DNA from: Microbacterium ureisolvens
GTDB lineage: Bacteria; Actinomycetota; Actinomycetes; Actinomycetales; Microbacteriaceae
Assembly: GCF_019511645.1 (NCBI RefSeq)
Contig: NZ_JAEUAX010000003.1
Coordinates: forward strand, 1-64,000
DNA length: 64,000 bases
Reading direction: 5' to 3'
Shown here: one piece after another, positions 35,665-44,700 of the stretch
Layout: the number at the start of each line of letters is the position of its first letter
Numbering within the stretch: position 1 is the first letter of the stretch
Notes under the pieces: generated by a model
The model's input: only the letters and a program-made list of their open reading frames with translations
Databases searched by the model: none
Told to the model about the DNA's origin: nothing
Translations under genes and position numbers: made by a program

Positions 35665-37029
35665 TCAGGCCACCGGCGTCCCCCGGACCGCGGACGCCAT
35701 GAACCGCCGCACGTCGGGGTCGACCTGGATGTCGCGCGGTCGCAGCGGGCGGGACAGGTACAGGCCGTCGAGGGAGGTCAGCCGCGACAGCGCGACGTAG
35801 GTCTGGCCCGGCGCGAAGGCCCCCGACCCGAGGTCGATGACAGCGCGGTCGTAGGTCTTGCCCTGGGACTTGTGGATCGTCACGGCCCACGCGAGCCGCA
35901 GCGGGAACTGCGTGAACTCGGCGACGATGTCGCGGGTCAGCTCCTTCGAGCCCGGGTTGTAGGAGTAGCGGTACTTCTCCCATACCGACGGCTCCACGTC
36001 GAACTCCTCGCCCTCGACGTCGACGCGCACGGTCTCACCCGCGATGCGCGTGACGGTGCCGATGGTGCCGTTCACCCACCGCGGCGGCTCGCCGAACGCG
36101 GCGGTGTCGTTGCGCAGGAACATCACCTGGGCCCCGACCTTCAGCTTGAGCTCGAGATCGGCCGGGTACGCGGCATCCCCTCGTCCGAAGTCGCCGTTGA
36201 CCTCCGCCATCGCCGTCTGCTCCCGCCCGACCAGCTCGTTCAGGTGTCGGCGGTTGATGTTGTTGACGATGTCGTTGCGCGTGGCGAGCGTGATGATGGG
36301 GTGCTCGCCGTCGAGGGGATCCGGGGGAGTGCGGGCGCCAGTCGTGTTCAGTACCTCGGCGATGTCGGCCGTCACCCGCCCATACCGGACGGCATTGAGC
36401 ATCGCCTTGAACGCGGGGTCGGACTGGCGGTGGATGTCGACGAGCTCGCGGATGTTGAGGTCGGCCCCGTACGACCCGACATCGAGGATGCCGTCGGTGG
36501 CGGCCTCGCCCACCCACACTTTGGCGTCGAAGAACCAGAACGACCGGTAGTGGTCCTGCACGTACCGCAGCTCGTCGCCGCGCGGCGGCACCGGCGCCAG
36601 CTGGTACGGATCGCCGAACATGACGATCTGCGTGCCGCCGAACGGCTCGCCGCGCCGGCCGCGGGCCTTGCGGAGGGACCGGTCGATCGCGTCCATGAGG
36701 TCGGCGTTCACCATCGAGATCTCGTCGATGACGAGCGTGTCGATCGCGTTGAGGAGCTTGCGGGTCGCGTCGGACTGGTCCTCGTCGTGCGAGCCGATGA
36801 TGCCGAGCGGCAGCTTGAAGAGCGAGTGGATCGTCTGGCCCTCGACGTTGAGCGCCGCGACGCCGGTCGGCGCGCACACCGCGATCTGCTTGTCGGTGTT
36901 CCACGCCAGGTGCTGCAGCAGCGTCGACTTGCCGGTGCCCGCGCGGCCGGTCACGAACACGTGCTCGCGGGTGTCTTCGATGAGCCGGAACAGCGCCTCC
37001 TGCTCGGCAGACAGAGGCGGAGTGTTCAC
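35665..37029 (-). CDS. Pif1/RecD-like superfamily 1 helicase
   Basis: 454 residues. Walker A is VTGRAGTGKSTLL (about residue 30), motif Ia is APTGVAALN, and motif II is VIDEISMVNADLMD. Motif III is FGDPYQLAPVPP. The C-terminal helicase motifs are WAVTIHKSQGKTYDRAVID and YVALSRLTSLDGLYL. These are diagnostic of the Pif1-like group of ATP-dependent 5'-3' DNA helicases. GTG start with TAACAT (37036-37041) 6 nt upstream; predicted leaderless. Confidence 0.9.
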   Translation of the reverse strand: MNTPPLSAEQEALFRLIEDTREHVFVTGRAGTGKSTLLQHLAWNTDKQIAVCAPTGVAALNVEGQTIHSLFKLPLGIIGSHDEDQSDATRKLLNAIDTLVIDEISMVNADLMDAIDRSLRKARGRRGEPFGGTQIVMFGDPYQLAPVPPRGDELRYVQDHYRSFWFFDAKVWVGEAATDGILDVGSYGADLNIRELVDIHRQSDPAFKAMLNAVRYGRVTADIAEVLNTTGARTPPDPLDGEHPIITLATRNDIVNNINRRHLNELVGREQTAMAEVNGDFGRGDAAYPADLELKLKVGAQVMFLRNDTAAFGEPPRWVNGTIGTVTRIAGETVRVDVEGEEFDVEPSVWEKYRYSYNPGSKELTRDIVAEFTQFPLRLAWAVTIHKSQGKTYDRAVIDLGSGAFAPGQTYVALSRLTSLDGLYLSRPLRPRDIQVDPDVRRFMASAVRGTPVA

Positions 37030-37035
37030 CGAATC

Positions 37036-37041
37036 ATGTTA
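37036..37041 (-). promoter_or_regulatory. -10 element of the Pif1-like helicase gene
   Basis: TAACAT on the minus strand, 6 nt before the GTG start. It overlaps the merR stop codon. Confidence 0.6.
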
Positions 37042-37524
37042 ACGAGCGGATGCCGCCTCCCGGCCCTTCCGGCCGCGATCGGTGGACACCGCCGCGGTCT
37101 CCACAGGCGGCTCCTCGGCCTCACGCCACCGCCCCGTGCCCGCCACCACCTCCTCCATGATCGCCCGGAACCGCGGGCACGTCGTGATGTCGTGCGAACG
37201 GCAGCGCAGGGCGTGCTCCGTCATGCGTCGGGAGCGCTCCATGTCGGCCATGCGGCGGTCGAGGTCGGCGAGGTGCTCCTCGAGCACGCGATGCCGTTCG
37301 GGCGCCTGCTCGTCCACGAGCACGCCGATCTGCTCGAGGCTCATGCCGGCGTTCTTGCTGCGCACGATCACTCCGATGCGCACGAGGTCGTCGTCGCCGT
37401 AACGGCGCCGCCCGCCGCTGTCACGCTGGGGATCCAGAAGCCCGACGTCCTCCCAGTGCCGCAGCACGCTGGCGGGCAGCGAGAACCTGGCCGCGGCGTC
37501 GCCGATCGACAGACTTGACTTCAT
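37039..37524 (-). CDS. MerR-family transcriptional regulator
   Basis: 161 residues. MerR DNA-binding head LSIGDAAARFSLPASVLRHWEDVGLL (residues ~5-30) and wing RRRYGDDDLVRIGVI, then a long dimerisation helix (LEEHLADLDRRMADMERS). The C-terminal CRSHDITTC (two Cys, one His) could sense a metal or thiol oxidant. The ATG lies inside the 24-bp palindrome and has no Shine-Dalgarno sequence, so a leaderless mRNA is likely. It is divergent from the flavoprotein gene, its probable target. Confidence 0.9.
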   Translation of the reverse strand: MKSSLSIGDAAARFSLPASVLRHWEDVGLLDPQRDSGGRRRYGDDDLVRIGVIVRSKNAGMSLEQIGVLVDEQAPERHRVLEEHLADLDRRMADMERSRRMTEHALRCRSHDITTCPRFRAIMEEVVAGTGRWREAEEPPVETAAVSTDRGRKGREAASAR

Positions 37525-37545
37525 GTCGACATGAAGTCACAGGAT
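37515..37545 (+). promoter_or_regulatory. MerR-type promoter of the flavoprotein gene
   Basis: TTGACT (37515-37520) and CAGGAT (37540-37545) are separated by 19 nt. That is the overlong spacer typical of MerR-activated promoters, which need regulator-driven DNA distortion to fire. Confidence 0.7.
37516..37539. promoter_or_regulatory. 24-bp perfect palindrome, MerR operator
   Basis: The left arm TGACTTCATGTC and right arm GACATGAAGTCA are exact complements. It fills the promoter spacer and includes the merR start codon (37522-37524), so a bound regulator would also control its own leaderless mRNA. Confidence 0.8.
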
Positions 37546-37577
37546 CGTTCCAGACGCAACCCGACGAGAGGATCCCC

Positions 37578-38411
37578 ATGTACGACGTCATCGTGATCGG
37601 CGGCGGTCCGGCCGGCCTGCAGGCCGCGCTCACCATCGGCCGCATGCACCGCGACGTGCTCCTGCTCGACTCCGGCGAGTACCGCAACAGCACCGTCGAG
37701 CACGCCCACAACCTCCTCACCAACGACGGTCGCAGTCCCGCCGAACTCCGGCGCATCGCCCGGGACGAGCTCGCCGCGTACGACACCGTCGCGGTGCGCA
37801 CGAAGCCGGTGACCTCGGTGTCGGGCGAACTCGGCGACTTCGACGTGGTCACCGCCGACGGCGTCGCGCGCGCCGCGCGCCTCGTTCTCGCGACGGGCAT
37901 GCGCGACGAGCTGCCGCCGGTCCCCGGGCTCGCGGAGCAGTGGGGCCGCCTCGTCGCGCAGTGCCCGTTCTGTCACGGGCACGAGTTCGCCGGCCGACGG
38001 GTCGGCATCCTCATCGACGGCGAGCACGCCGGGATGATCGAGCGGATGCTGCGCCCCGTCGTCGCTTCGGCCTTCCTGGCCCGCCCGGCCGACGTGACGC
38101 TGGTCTCCGAGGTCGACGGCGGGCTCGAACTCGCACTCGCCGACGGCTCGGTCGAGCACGTCGCCGGCGTCTTCACCGCGGCCACCGCCGTGCAGCGCGC
38201 GCCGTTCGCGGAGCAGCTCGGCTGCAGGGTCCTCCCGAGCGGCGGGGTGGAGATCGACGCGATGGGGCGCACCACGGTGCCCGGCGTGTACGCGGGCGGT
38301 GACATGGCGCACGTGGCGGCGGTGCCCGGCCCCATGGTGTCGCTGGCCGCCGCCATCGCCTCCGGTCAGCTCGCGGGCGCGAGCGCGGTGCGCGACGCGA
38401 TCACGCCCTGA
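37578..38411 (+). CDS. Thioredoxin-reductase-like flavoprotein under MerR control
   Basis: 277 residues. FAD motif YDVIVIGGGPAGLQAALTIGRM (residues 2-23), CxxC pair QCPFCHGHEF (about residue 135), and C-terminal GVYAGGDMAHVA. The NADPH-binding glycine motif is replaced by RRVGILIDGEHAGMIERML. It is related to the protein at 11115. Such short TrxR-like enzymes often reduce small disulfides or act in metal or antibiotic tolerance. GAGAGGA precedes ATG 37578. Confidence 0.85.
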   Translation: MYDVIVIGGGPAGLQAALTIGRMHRDVLLLDSGEYRNSTVEHAHNLLTNDGRSPAELRRIARDELAAYDTVAVRTKPVTSVSGELGDFDVVTADGVARAARLVLATGMRDELPPVPGLAEQWGRLVAQCPFCHGHEFAGRRVGILIDGEHAGMIERMLRPVVASAFLARPADVTLVSEVDGGLELALADGSVEHVAGVFTAATAVQRAPFAEQLGCRVLPSGGVEIDAMGRTTVPGVYAGGDMAHVAAVPGPMVSLAAAIASGQLAGASAVRDAITP

Positions 38412-38463
38412 GACTTCCCGTCCAAAGCGCGCCGTCCACAGCGGCCTCCCGGCCACACTTTCC

Positions 38464-38469
38464 TAGACT
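38464..38469 (+). promoter_or_regulatory. -10 element of the 38476 gene
   Basis: TAGACT, 6 nt before GTG 38476. Confidence 0.6.
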
Positions 38470-38475
38470 GGGCGC

Positions 38476-39636
38476 GTGGACCAGGGGGTGATGGACACGT
38501 CGTCCGGTCGCGCGGGTGCGCCTCCGGCCGCCTCGGCGACCCCCGGCACCGCCGCCGCAACCCCCGAGCGGGATGTGATCCAGCCACCTGCCAAGGGACG
38601 CACGCGCCGCCGTCTCGCGCTCGATCTGACACTGCTGGGCGTCATCGGCGTGCTCCTCATCGCCGCTGCCTTCGCCGCGTGGGGAGTGATCCAGCGGGAG
38701 TTCTACAGCCCCAGGGCTTTCGTCGAGAGCTACGTGCAGCTGCTTGCGGAAGGGCGGGCCGCCGATGCCCTCGCGGTGCCCGGCGTCGCGGTGAGCTCCG
38801 CCGAGCTCGAGGCCGCGGGGCTGCCGCCGACGGCGTCCGAAGCACTGCTGCGCAGCTCCGCCCTCGCCCCGATCCGCGATGCGCATGTGGTCTCCGAGGA
38901 GCAGGACGGCGACGTGACGCGCGTCACGATCGAGTACACGGCGCGCGGCCACGACGGCCGCACCACGTTCTCGGTCGAGCAGGACGGCTCCATCGGCCTC
39001 GCACCGACGTGGCGGTTCGCCAAGAGCCCGCTCGCGGTCATGAACCTCGGCGTCACCGGCTCGATGGTCTTCGACGTCAACGGCTTCGAGATCGACAAGC
39101 GGCAGGTCTCGCCGGACGGGGCGGATGCCGACCCCTCGGCCCCGGTCTCGCTCCTCGTGTTCTCGCCCGGCCTGTACTCGGTGTCGGTCGACACCGCGAT
39201 CTCGAGCACGCCCGGCGTGGCCGTCCTCTCCGACAGCCCGTTCCGCGCCATCCCGGTGAACGTGGTCGCCCAGCCCACGGAGAAGTTCCTCAGCGTGGTG
39301 CAGGAGAAGGTCGAGGAGTTCCTCACCTCGTGCGCGACGCAGGAGGTGCTGCAGCCGACGGCGTGCCCGTTCGGCTTCTTCGTCGAGGACCGCATCACCT
39401 CGCCGCCGAAGTGGTCCATCACACAGCAGCCGACCGTCGCGGTCGAGCCCGACGGCGCAGGCTGGTCGATCCTCGCCGCGGAAGCAGTCGCGCACATCGA
39501 CGTCGGCATCCGCTCCCTCTTCGACGGCCGCGTGCGTGCCGTCAGCGAGGACGTCCCCTTCATCGTCAAGGGCACGATCGCCGTGCGCCCCGACGGCACC
39601 GCGACCATCGTCGTGACGGGCCCCGACACGAGGTAG
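38476..39636 (+). CDS. Single-pass membrane protein of unknown function
   Basis: 386 residues. A disordered Ala/Pro/Thr-rich N-terminus (~1-45) is followed by one membrane helix (LLGVIGVLLIAAAFAAWGVI, ~54-74) and a large extracellular region. Just after the membrane, SPRAFVESYVQLLAEGRAADALAVPG resembles the DUF4878/lumazine-binding-like start of actinobacterial surface proteins. Two cysteines (CATQEVLQPTAC) may form a disulfide. No enzyme motif is visible. GTG start, predicted leaderless. Confidence 0.72.
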   Translation: MDQGVMDTSSGRAGAPPAASATPGTAAATPERDVIQPPAKGRTRRRLALDLTLLGVIGVLLIAAAFAAWGVIQREFYSPRAFVESYVQLLAEGRAADALAVPGVAVSSAELEAAGLPPTASEALLRSSALAPIRDAHVVSEEQDGDVTRVTIEYTARGHDGRTTFSVEQDGSIGLAPTWRFAKSPLAVMNLGVTGSMVFDVNGFEIDKRQVSPDGADADPSAPVSLLVFSPGLYSVSVDTAISSTPGVAVLSDSPFRAIPVNVVAQPTEKFLSVVQEKVEEFLTSCATQEVLQPTACPFGFFVEDRITSPPKWSITQQPTVAVEPDGAGWSILAAEAVAHIDVGIRSLFDGRVRAVSEDVPFIVKGTIAVRPDGTATIVVTGPDTR

Positions 39637-39688
39637 CGCCCGCCCCTCACGCAGCCCCTTTCCGCCATGATGGGTGCCGGGGTCGATG

Positions 39689-41473
39689 ATGAGGTCGATG
39701 GAAGGCATCGCGCGCTGGATTCCGGCCGTCGCCGTCGCACGCGAGTACAAGCGCGCGTGGCTGTGGCCTGACGTGCGGGCGGGAATCGTCGTGACCGCGC
39801 TGCTGATCCCGGCGGGCATGGGCTACGCCGAGGTCGCGGGCCTGCCGCCGGTCACCGGCCTGTACGCCACGATCGTTCCACTGCTCGCCTACGCGGTATT
39901 CGGCCCCTCGCGCGTTCTCGTCCTCGGACCGGACTCGTCCCTCGCGCCCATCATCGCCGCGGCGATCCTGCCCCTCGCCCTCGGCGACGAGAGCCAGGCG
40001 GTCGCGCTCGCGGGGCTGCTCGCGATCATGGTCGGCGCGCTCCTGCTGATCGGCGGACTGGTGCGTCTGGGCTTCGTGACCGACCTGCTGTCGAAGCCGA
40101 TCCGCGTCGGCTATCTGAACGCCATCGCGGTCATCGTCATCCTCTCGCAGCTGCCCAAGCTGCTGGGCTTCTCGGTCGACGCGCCGACCCTGTGGCAGGG
40201 GGCCGTCGGCACAGTCGAGGCGATCGCGGCGGGAGAGATCGACCCCGTGGCGACGGCGTTCGGCGTCGGCTCCCTCGTCGTGATCTTCGCGCTGCGCGCG
40301 CTGCGCTCGCGCGTGCGCGTACCCGGGACCCTCGTCGTGGTGGTGCTGTCGATGGTCCTCGTCGCGATGCTGGGCCTGGCGAACGCGATCCCCGTGGTCG
40401 GCGCCCTCCCGCAGGGCCTTCCCGCACCCGCCCTCGCGGGGCTGGAGTGGGCGGATGTCGCGGCCCTGGCGCTCCCGGCCGCCGGCATCGCCCTCATCGC
40501 GTTCACCGACACCGCGGTGCTGTCGCGCACCTTCGCCGCCCGCCGGGGCGACAGCGTCAGCGGCAGCCAGGAGATGGCTGCCCTGGGCCTCGCGAACATG
40601 GCCGGCGGGGCACTGGGGGGCTTCCCCGTCTCGGGGTCGTCATCGCGCACCCCGGTCGCCGAGCAGGCCGGCGCGCGCACGCAGCTGACCGGCGTCGTGG
40701 GCGCGGTCCTGCTCATCGTGTTCATCCTGGCCCTCCCGGATCTCACCCGATTCCTCCCCTCGGCGACCCTCGCCGCCGTCGTGATCAGCGCCGCGGTCAG
40801 CCTCATAGACGTCCGCGGCGTCGTGCGGCTGGTGCGCATCAATCTCGTCGACGCGGTGCTCTCGACCGCCGCGTTCCTGGGGGTGCTCGTCTTCGGCGTG
40901 CTCGAGGGCATCGTCATCACGATCGGCCTCTCCTTCATCGCGTTCGTCAACCGCTCCTGGCGCCCGTACCGGGCCGAGCTCGGGCGTGTCGAGGGCCTGC
41001 GCGGTTACCACGACCTGTCGCGCAACCCCGAGGGAAGGCGGGTGCCCGGCATCGTGATCGTGCGGTTCGACGCGCCGCTGTTCTTCGCCAACGGAGCGAT
41101 CTTCGACGACTGGGTGCGCTCGCGGGTGCGTGCCGCCGGCCCCGACGTGAACACCGTGATCCTCGCCGCTGAGCCCATCACCGATATCGACACCACCGCG
41201 GCCGACGAACTGGTGGAGCTCGACGAGTACCTCCGGGCACGCGGCATCCGTCTCATCATCGCCGAGATGAAGTCACCGGTCGTCGACGCCCTCGCCCGCT
41301 ACGGCCTCACCGACCGGTTCACGCCCGATCGGTTCGCCCCGACGGTCGGGGCGGCGGTCGACGATGTCACGGGCACCCTCCGCAGCGACATCAGCGGCAC
41401 GAAATGGGATGCTGCGCCCGAAGGTCCTCCGCCCCTCCGCGGCGACGACACCCGCCGGCGGCGGAAAGAGTAG
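39689..41473 (+). CDS. SulP-family anion transporter with STAS domain
   Basis: About 594 residues. The membrane domain has some 12-14 segments with SulP hallmarks (GMGYAEVAGLPPVTGLYATIVP, GGFPVSGSSSRTPVAEQAGARTQL). A cytoplasmic STAS domain (~445-560) shows VIVRFDAPLFFANG and ITDIDTTAADEL. Members carry sulfate, bicarbonate or other anions. Together with the cys operon at the left end, sulfate is possible but unproven. Start uncertain: GTG 39674, ATG 39686, 39689 and 39698 are in frame, none with a strong ribosome site. Confidence 0.88.
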   Translation: MRSMEGIARWIPAVAVAREYKRAWLWPDVRAGIVVTALLIPAGMGYAEVAGLPPVTGLYATIVPLLAYAVFGPSRVLVLGPDSSLAPIIAAAILPLALGDESQAVALAGLLAIMVGALLLIGGLVRLGFVTDLLSKPIRVGYLNAIAVIVILSQLPKLLGFSVDAPTLWQGAVGTVEAIAAGEIDPVATAFGVGSLVVIFALRALRSRVRVPGTLVVVVLSMVLVAMLGLANAIPVVGALPQGLPAPALAGLEWADVAALALPAAGIALIAFTDTAVLSRTFAARRGDSVSGSQEMAALGLANMAGGALGGFPVSGSSSRTPVAEQAGARTQLTGVVGAVLLIVFILALPDLTRFLPSATLAAVVISAAVSLIDVRGVVRLVRINLVDAVLSTAAFLGVLVFGVLEGIVITIGLSFIAFVNRSWRPYRAELGRVEGLRGYHDLSRNPEGRRVPGIVIVRFDAPLFFANGAIFDDWVRSRVRAAGPDVNTVILAAEPITDIDTTAADELVELDEYLRARGIRLIIAEMKSPVVDALARYGLTDRFTPDRFAPTVGAAVDDVTGTLRSDISGTKWDAAPEGPPPLRGDDTRRRRKE

Positions 41474-41476
41474 CTC

Positions 41477-43456
41477 TCAGCCGCCGGTGCGCGCGTCGCG
41501 CTCGGCGAGGGCGGCCAGGCGCGCGTTGTACGCCTCGAGCTCGGCGTCCCCGGTGCGGTCGGCGTGGCGGTCGCGGCGCCGGGTCTCGCGGTCGTCGCTG
41601 CGGCTCCACTGGATGGCCACCGTGATGGCGAGGATGAGGGTGGGGATCTCGCCGATCGACCAGGCGATGCCGCCCCCGGCGTACTGGTCTTCGAGCGGCG
41701 TGGCGCCCCACGTGCGGCCCATGGAGCCGAACCACTCGGCGATCATGAGGCCCTCCTGCATCATGATCGCGATGCCGAAGAACGCGTGCATCGCCATCAC
41801 GCCGATGAGCAGGAGCAGGCGCCCCGGGTAGGGAAGGCGGTAGGGCACAGGGTCGATCCCGATGAGGCTCATCACGAACAGGTACCCCGTGATGAGGAAG
41901 TGCGCGATCATCCACTCGTGCCCGAGGTGGTCGTACAGCGACCAGCGGAACAGGTCGGTGTAGTAGAAGACCCACAGGGAGCCGATGAACAGGCCCGCCG
42001 CGACGAACGGGTTCGTGAGCACCCGGGCCACCGGCGAGTGCACCGCCCAGAGCAGCCACTCGCGGCCGCCGCGGGTGCCGTCGTCGCGCTTGTGGATCGC
42101 GCGTGCCGCCAGGGTGATGGGAGCGCCGGGCACGAGCAGCAGCGGGATCGCCATGGTCAGCAGCATGTGCCCCACCATGTGCATGCTGAACAGGTAGTCC
42201 TGGTAGACGTTGATGACCCCGCCCGTGACCCACACGAGCAGGAGCCAGCCGACGACCCACATGATCGTGCGGTACACCGGCCATGCGTCGCCGCGGCGAC
42301 GCAGGCGCCAGACGCCCACGAGATAGAAGAAGATCGCGAACCCGGCGATCACCGCCCACAGCAGGTCGACGTTCCACGCGGTGAACCAGCGGTCGATCGT
42401 GAGCTCCGGCGGCAGCGGGGCACCGGTCAGGCGCTCGGCCGGCGTCGGCGTCTCGGGGATCAGCGGCGCGACCGGCGGGGGAGTCCGCGCGAGAGCCGCG
42501 GCTGCGCCGCTCGCGACGCCCATGAGCACCAGCTCGAAGGCGATGAGCGTCCAGAAGGCGCGGGTGGCGGCATCCGCGATCTTCATCTTCCCGATGAGGC
42601 GCGTGCGGTACCAGGCGCCCAGGAGCCCGAGCCCGATGAGCGCCAGCACCTTCACGCCGAGGATGACGCCGTACGGCGAGACGAGTGCCGACCAGTCCTG
42701 CAGTCCGATCGCCGCGCGCACGGTGCCCGACACCGCCACCACGACGAAGGCGGCGAGCGCGATGCTCGAGTAGCGGGCGACCGTCGCGATGTTGTCGTCA
42801 CGGGACTGCAGCGGGCGCACGACCACGAGAAGCAGCAGACCGCCCAGCCACACCGCGGCGGCGATGATGTGCAGGATCAGCGCGGTCATCGCCTCGTGGT
42901 GGAACGCCTCCTCACCGGAGTGGCCCTGGGTGCCCATCGGGACGAGGGATGCTGCGGCCAGAAGCGCGACGAAGAACGTCGCGGTCCACGAGCGCACGGC
43001 GAAGGTCAGCACGGTGAGCGCGGCGCCGGCGATCGTGGTGATGAGCCACGTGCGGCCGACCTCGGTCTCGACGATGAAGCGGCCCAGCTGTGCCCCGAAC
43101 TCCGGGCCGATGCTGAGGACGGGGTTGAACGCGTCGACGAAGGTGAGAAAGCCGGTCGCGGCCGCGGCCATCGTGAACACGGCGGCCGAGATCGAGGCGG
43201 TGTCGAGGGCGGTGTCGAATTCGCGATCCCCGGCCCGCAGCGTGAAGAGCGCGGTCACGAGCACGCCGACCATGCCCGCGGCCGAGAGGTTGACGAAGAG
43301 CTTGGCGGTCGGCAGGCCCCAGCGGGCGAAGGGCCCGGGATCGGCGATCGCGAGCGGCGCTGCCCCGCCGCCGAACGCCAGCGCCCACACCATGACCACG
43401 AGCGCGGCCACGACGAGGATCACGGGCCCGGCGGCCCGCAGGGCGCGGGGGTTCAC
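41477..43456 (-). CDS. CopD-CtaG fusion membrane protein
   Basis: 659 residues. The N-terminal CopD-like domain (residues ~1-320, about nine segments; conserved HHEAMTALILHIIAAAVWLGGLL) is joined by a Pro-rich linker (PPPVAPLIPETPTP) to a caa3-type CtaG domain (~365-620; HMVGHMLLTMAIPLLLVPGAPITLA, HEWMIAHFLITGYLF). Both domains handle copper, CtaG-type proteins in oxidase assembly. GTG start with TAGTCT (43463-43468) 6 nt upstream; predicted leaderless. The fusion is common in actinobacteria. Confidence 0.9.
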   Translation of the reverse strand: MNPRALRAAGPVILVVAALVVMVWALAFGGGAAPLAIADPGPFARWGLPTAKLFVNLSAAGMVGVLVTALFTLRAGDREFDTALDTASISAAVFTMAAAATGFLTFVDAFNPVLSIGPEFGAQLGRFIVETEVGRTWLITTIAGAALTVLTFAVRSWTATFFVALLAAASLVPMGTQGHSGEEAFHHEAMTALILHIIAAAVWLGGLLLLVVVRPLQSRDDNIATVARYSSIALAAFVVVAVSGTVRAAIGLQDWSALVSPYGVILGVKVLALIGLGLLGAWYRTRLIGKMKIADAATRAFWTLIAFELVLMGVASGAAAALARTPPPVAPLIPETPTPAERLTGAPLPPELTIDRWFTAWNVDLLWAVIAGFAIFFYLVGVWRLRRRGDAWPVYRTIMWVVGWLLLVWVTGGVINVYQDYLFSMHMVGHMLLTMAIPLLLVPGAPITLAARAIHKRDDGTRGGREWLLWAVHSPVARVLTNPFVAAGLFIGSLWVFYYTDLFRWSLYDHLGHEWMIAHFLITGYLFVMSLIGIDPVPYRLPYPGRLLLLIGVMAMHAFFGIAIMMQEGLMIAEWFGSMGRTWGATPLEDQYAGGGIAWSIGEIPTLILAITVAIQWSRSDDRETRRRDRHADRTGDAELEAYNARLAALAERDARTGG

Positions 43457-43462
43457 CCCTCA

Positions 43463-43468
43463 AGACTA
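43463..43468 (-). promoter_or_regulatory. -10 element of the CopD-CtaG gene
   Basis: TAGTCT on the minus strand, 6 nt before the GTG start. Confidence 0.6.
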
Positions 43469-43507
43469 CGTCGCGGTTCCTGTGCGGATTCCCGCCCGGG
43501 ACGACGA

Positions 43508-43540
43508 AGAGGGGATGCCGCGCGGTGCGGCATCCCCTCT
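43508..43540 (-). terminator. Terminator of hup
   Basis: Perfect 14-bp arms (AGAGGGGATGCCGC and complement) with a 5-nt loop, beginning 14 nt past the hup stop. It separates hup from the CopD-CtaG gene on the same strand. Confidence 0.85.
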
Positions 43541-43553
43541 GGGAGCGTCGGGA

Positions 43554-43841
43554 TTACTTGACGGCGGCCTTCAGCTTCGAGCCCGCGGTGACCTTGACGC
43601 GCTTGCCCGCGGGGATCTTGATCTCCTCGCCGGTCTGCGGGTTGCGCCCCGTGCGAGCCGAGGTGGCGACCTGCTCGAACGCGAGCCAGCCCGGGATCGA
43701 GACCTTACTGCCGGCGGCGACCGCGTCGGAGACGGTGGAGAAGAGGGAGTCGAGCACGCCAGAGACGGCGGACTGGCTCTGGCCGGTCGCGCTCGCGATG
43801 CTCGCGACGAGCTCGGTCTTGGTGATGGTCTTGTCGGCCAT
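43554..43841 (-). CDS. hup: HU-family nucleoid protein
   Basis: 95 residues: MADKTITKTELVASIA start, the GWLAFEQVATSARTGRNPQTGEEI arm region, and the basic KLKAAVK end. It binds and bends DNA as a dimer. It lacks the long Lys/Ala-rich tail found in the HU of mycobacteria. GGAGGACATACCAA precedes the ATG, so translation uses a normal leader. Three tandem 10-bp repeats lie about 115-143 nt upstream. Confidence 0.96.
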   Translation of the reverse strand: MADKTITKTELVASIASATGQSQSAVSGVLDSLFSTVSDAVAAGSKVSIPGWLAFEQVATSARTGRNPQTGEEIKIPAGKRVKVTAGSKLKAAVK

Positions 43842-43954
43842 TTGGTATGTCCTCCAAAGACGACGAGTGCCGTCTTGTCATTGCTCGGACCGGTTGGCTT
43901 CGCCCCCCGGCTGGTCCTATCGACCGGTCCCGAATGTACCTGACCTGGCCGCCG

Positions 43955-43984
43955 CATCCGCGTATTTCTGCGGATTTCCGCGGA
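43955..43984 (-). repeat. Three tandem 10-bp repeats upstream of hup
   Basis: Minus-strand units TCCGCGGAAA, TCCGCAGAAA and TACGCGGATG follow each other without gaps, one helical turn apart. They lie just upstream of a possible hup promoter (TACATT -10 near 43934). They could bind a regulator on one DNA face. Confidence 0.5.
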
Positions 43985-44052
43985 TTAGGACCGCGTGTCG
44001 TGTGAAAAGAGTGACGGAAGTGACTCGTGAGCCTCGATTACGCCGAGAGCGT

Positions 44053-44646
44053 TCAGGCCTTGTGCGCGGCGATGAGGTCGCGCGCAGTGCGCGCGAACGC
44101 AGGGCCGACCCGATCCTGCCCGTCGAGGTAGCCGCCGACGAGCGCGGCGTCGCGCAGCAGGACGAGGGACGCGGCCACCCCTTCGGGGTCCCGCAGCCCG
44201 GCACCCTCGGCCAGCCGCCGCAGGGTCTCGCGGAACCACTCGCGGTGGTCGGCGATGAGGGCGCGCACCGGTCCCTCGTCCGGATACTCGGCGGCGGCGT
44301 TGATGAACGGGCAGCCGCGGGTGTGGCGATCGCGGATGTCCTGTTCGATGCCCGCGACGACGAGGTCGAGCAGCGCATCGGGGTCGTCCGATGCCTGGGC
44401 GGCCTGGGCGAACAGCCCTCGCAGGCCCTCGTCTTCGCCCTCGAGGTAGGCGAGCACGAGGCCTTCCTTGCCCGCGAACTGCTTGTACATGGTGGCCCGC
44501 GTGACGCCGGCCTCCTCGATGATGCGGTCGACCCCCACCGAGTGGATGCCCTCGTTGTAGAAGAGCTGCGTCGCGGCGTCGAGCAGTCGCTGACGCGCGG
44601 GCGACGAGTGGGCTGCCGCGGCGGTCGCGGCGCTCGTGGTGCTCAT
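44053..44646 (-). CDS. TetR/AcrR-family repressor
   Basis: 197 residues. The helix-turn-helix ATQLFYNEGIHSVGVDRIIEEAGVTRATMYKQFAGKEGLV (residues ~25-63) is classical TetR. The C-terminal domain (TetR_C-like, with CPFINAAAEYPD) is helical and of unknown ligand. ATG 44646 follows GAGGGGGG; a start 24 nt upstream is possible. It is divergent from the alpha/beta hydrolase, with a matching inverted repeat in the hydrolase promoter. Confidence 0.92.
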   Translation of the reverse strand: MSTTSAATAAAAHSSPARQRLLDAATQLFYNEGIHSVGVDRIIEEAGVTRATMYKQFAGKEGLVLAYLEGEDEGLRGLFAQAAQASDDPDALLDLVVAGIEQDIRDRHTRGCPFINAAAEYPDEGPVRALIADHREWFRETLRRLAEGAGLRDPEGVAASLVLLRDAALVGGYLDGQDRVGPAFARTARDLIAAHKA

Positions 44647-44700
44647 GGTTCCCCCCTCAGGTCCCTCCATCGTGCCATTTCAGAAATCTCGGGAATAGTC

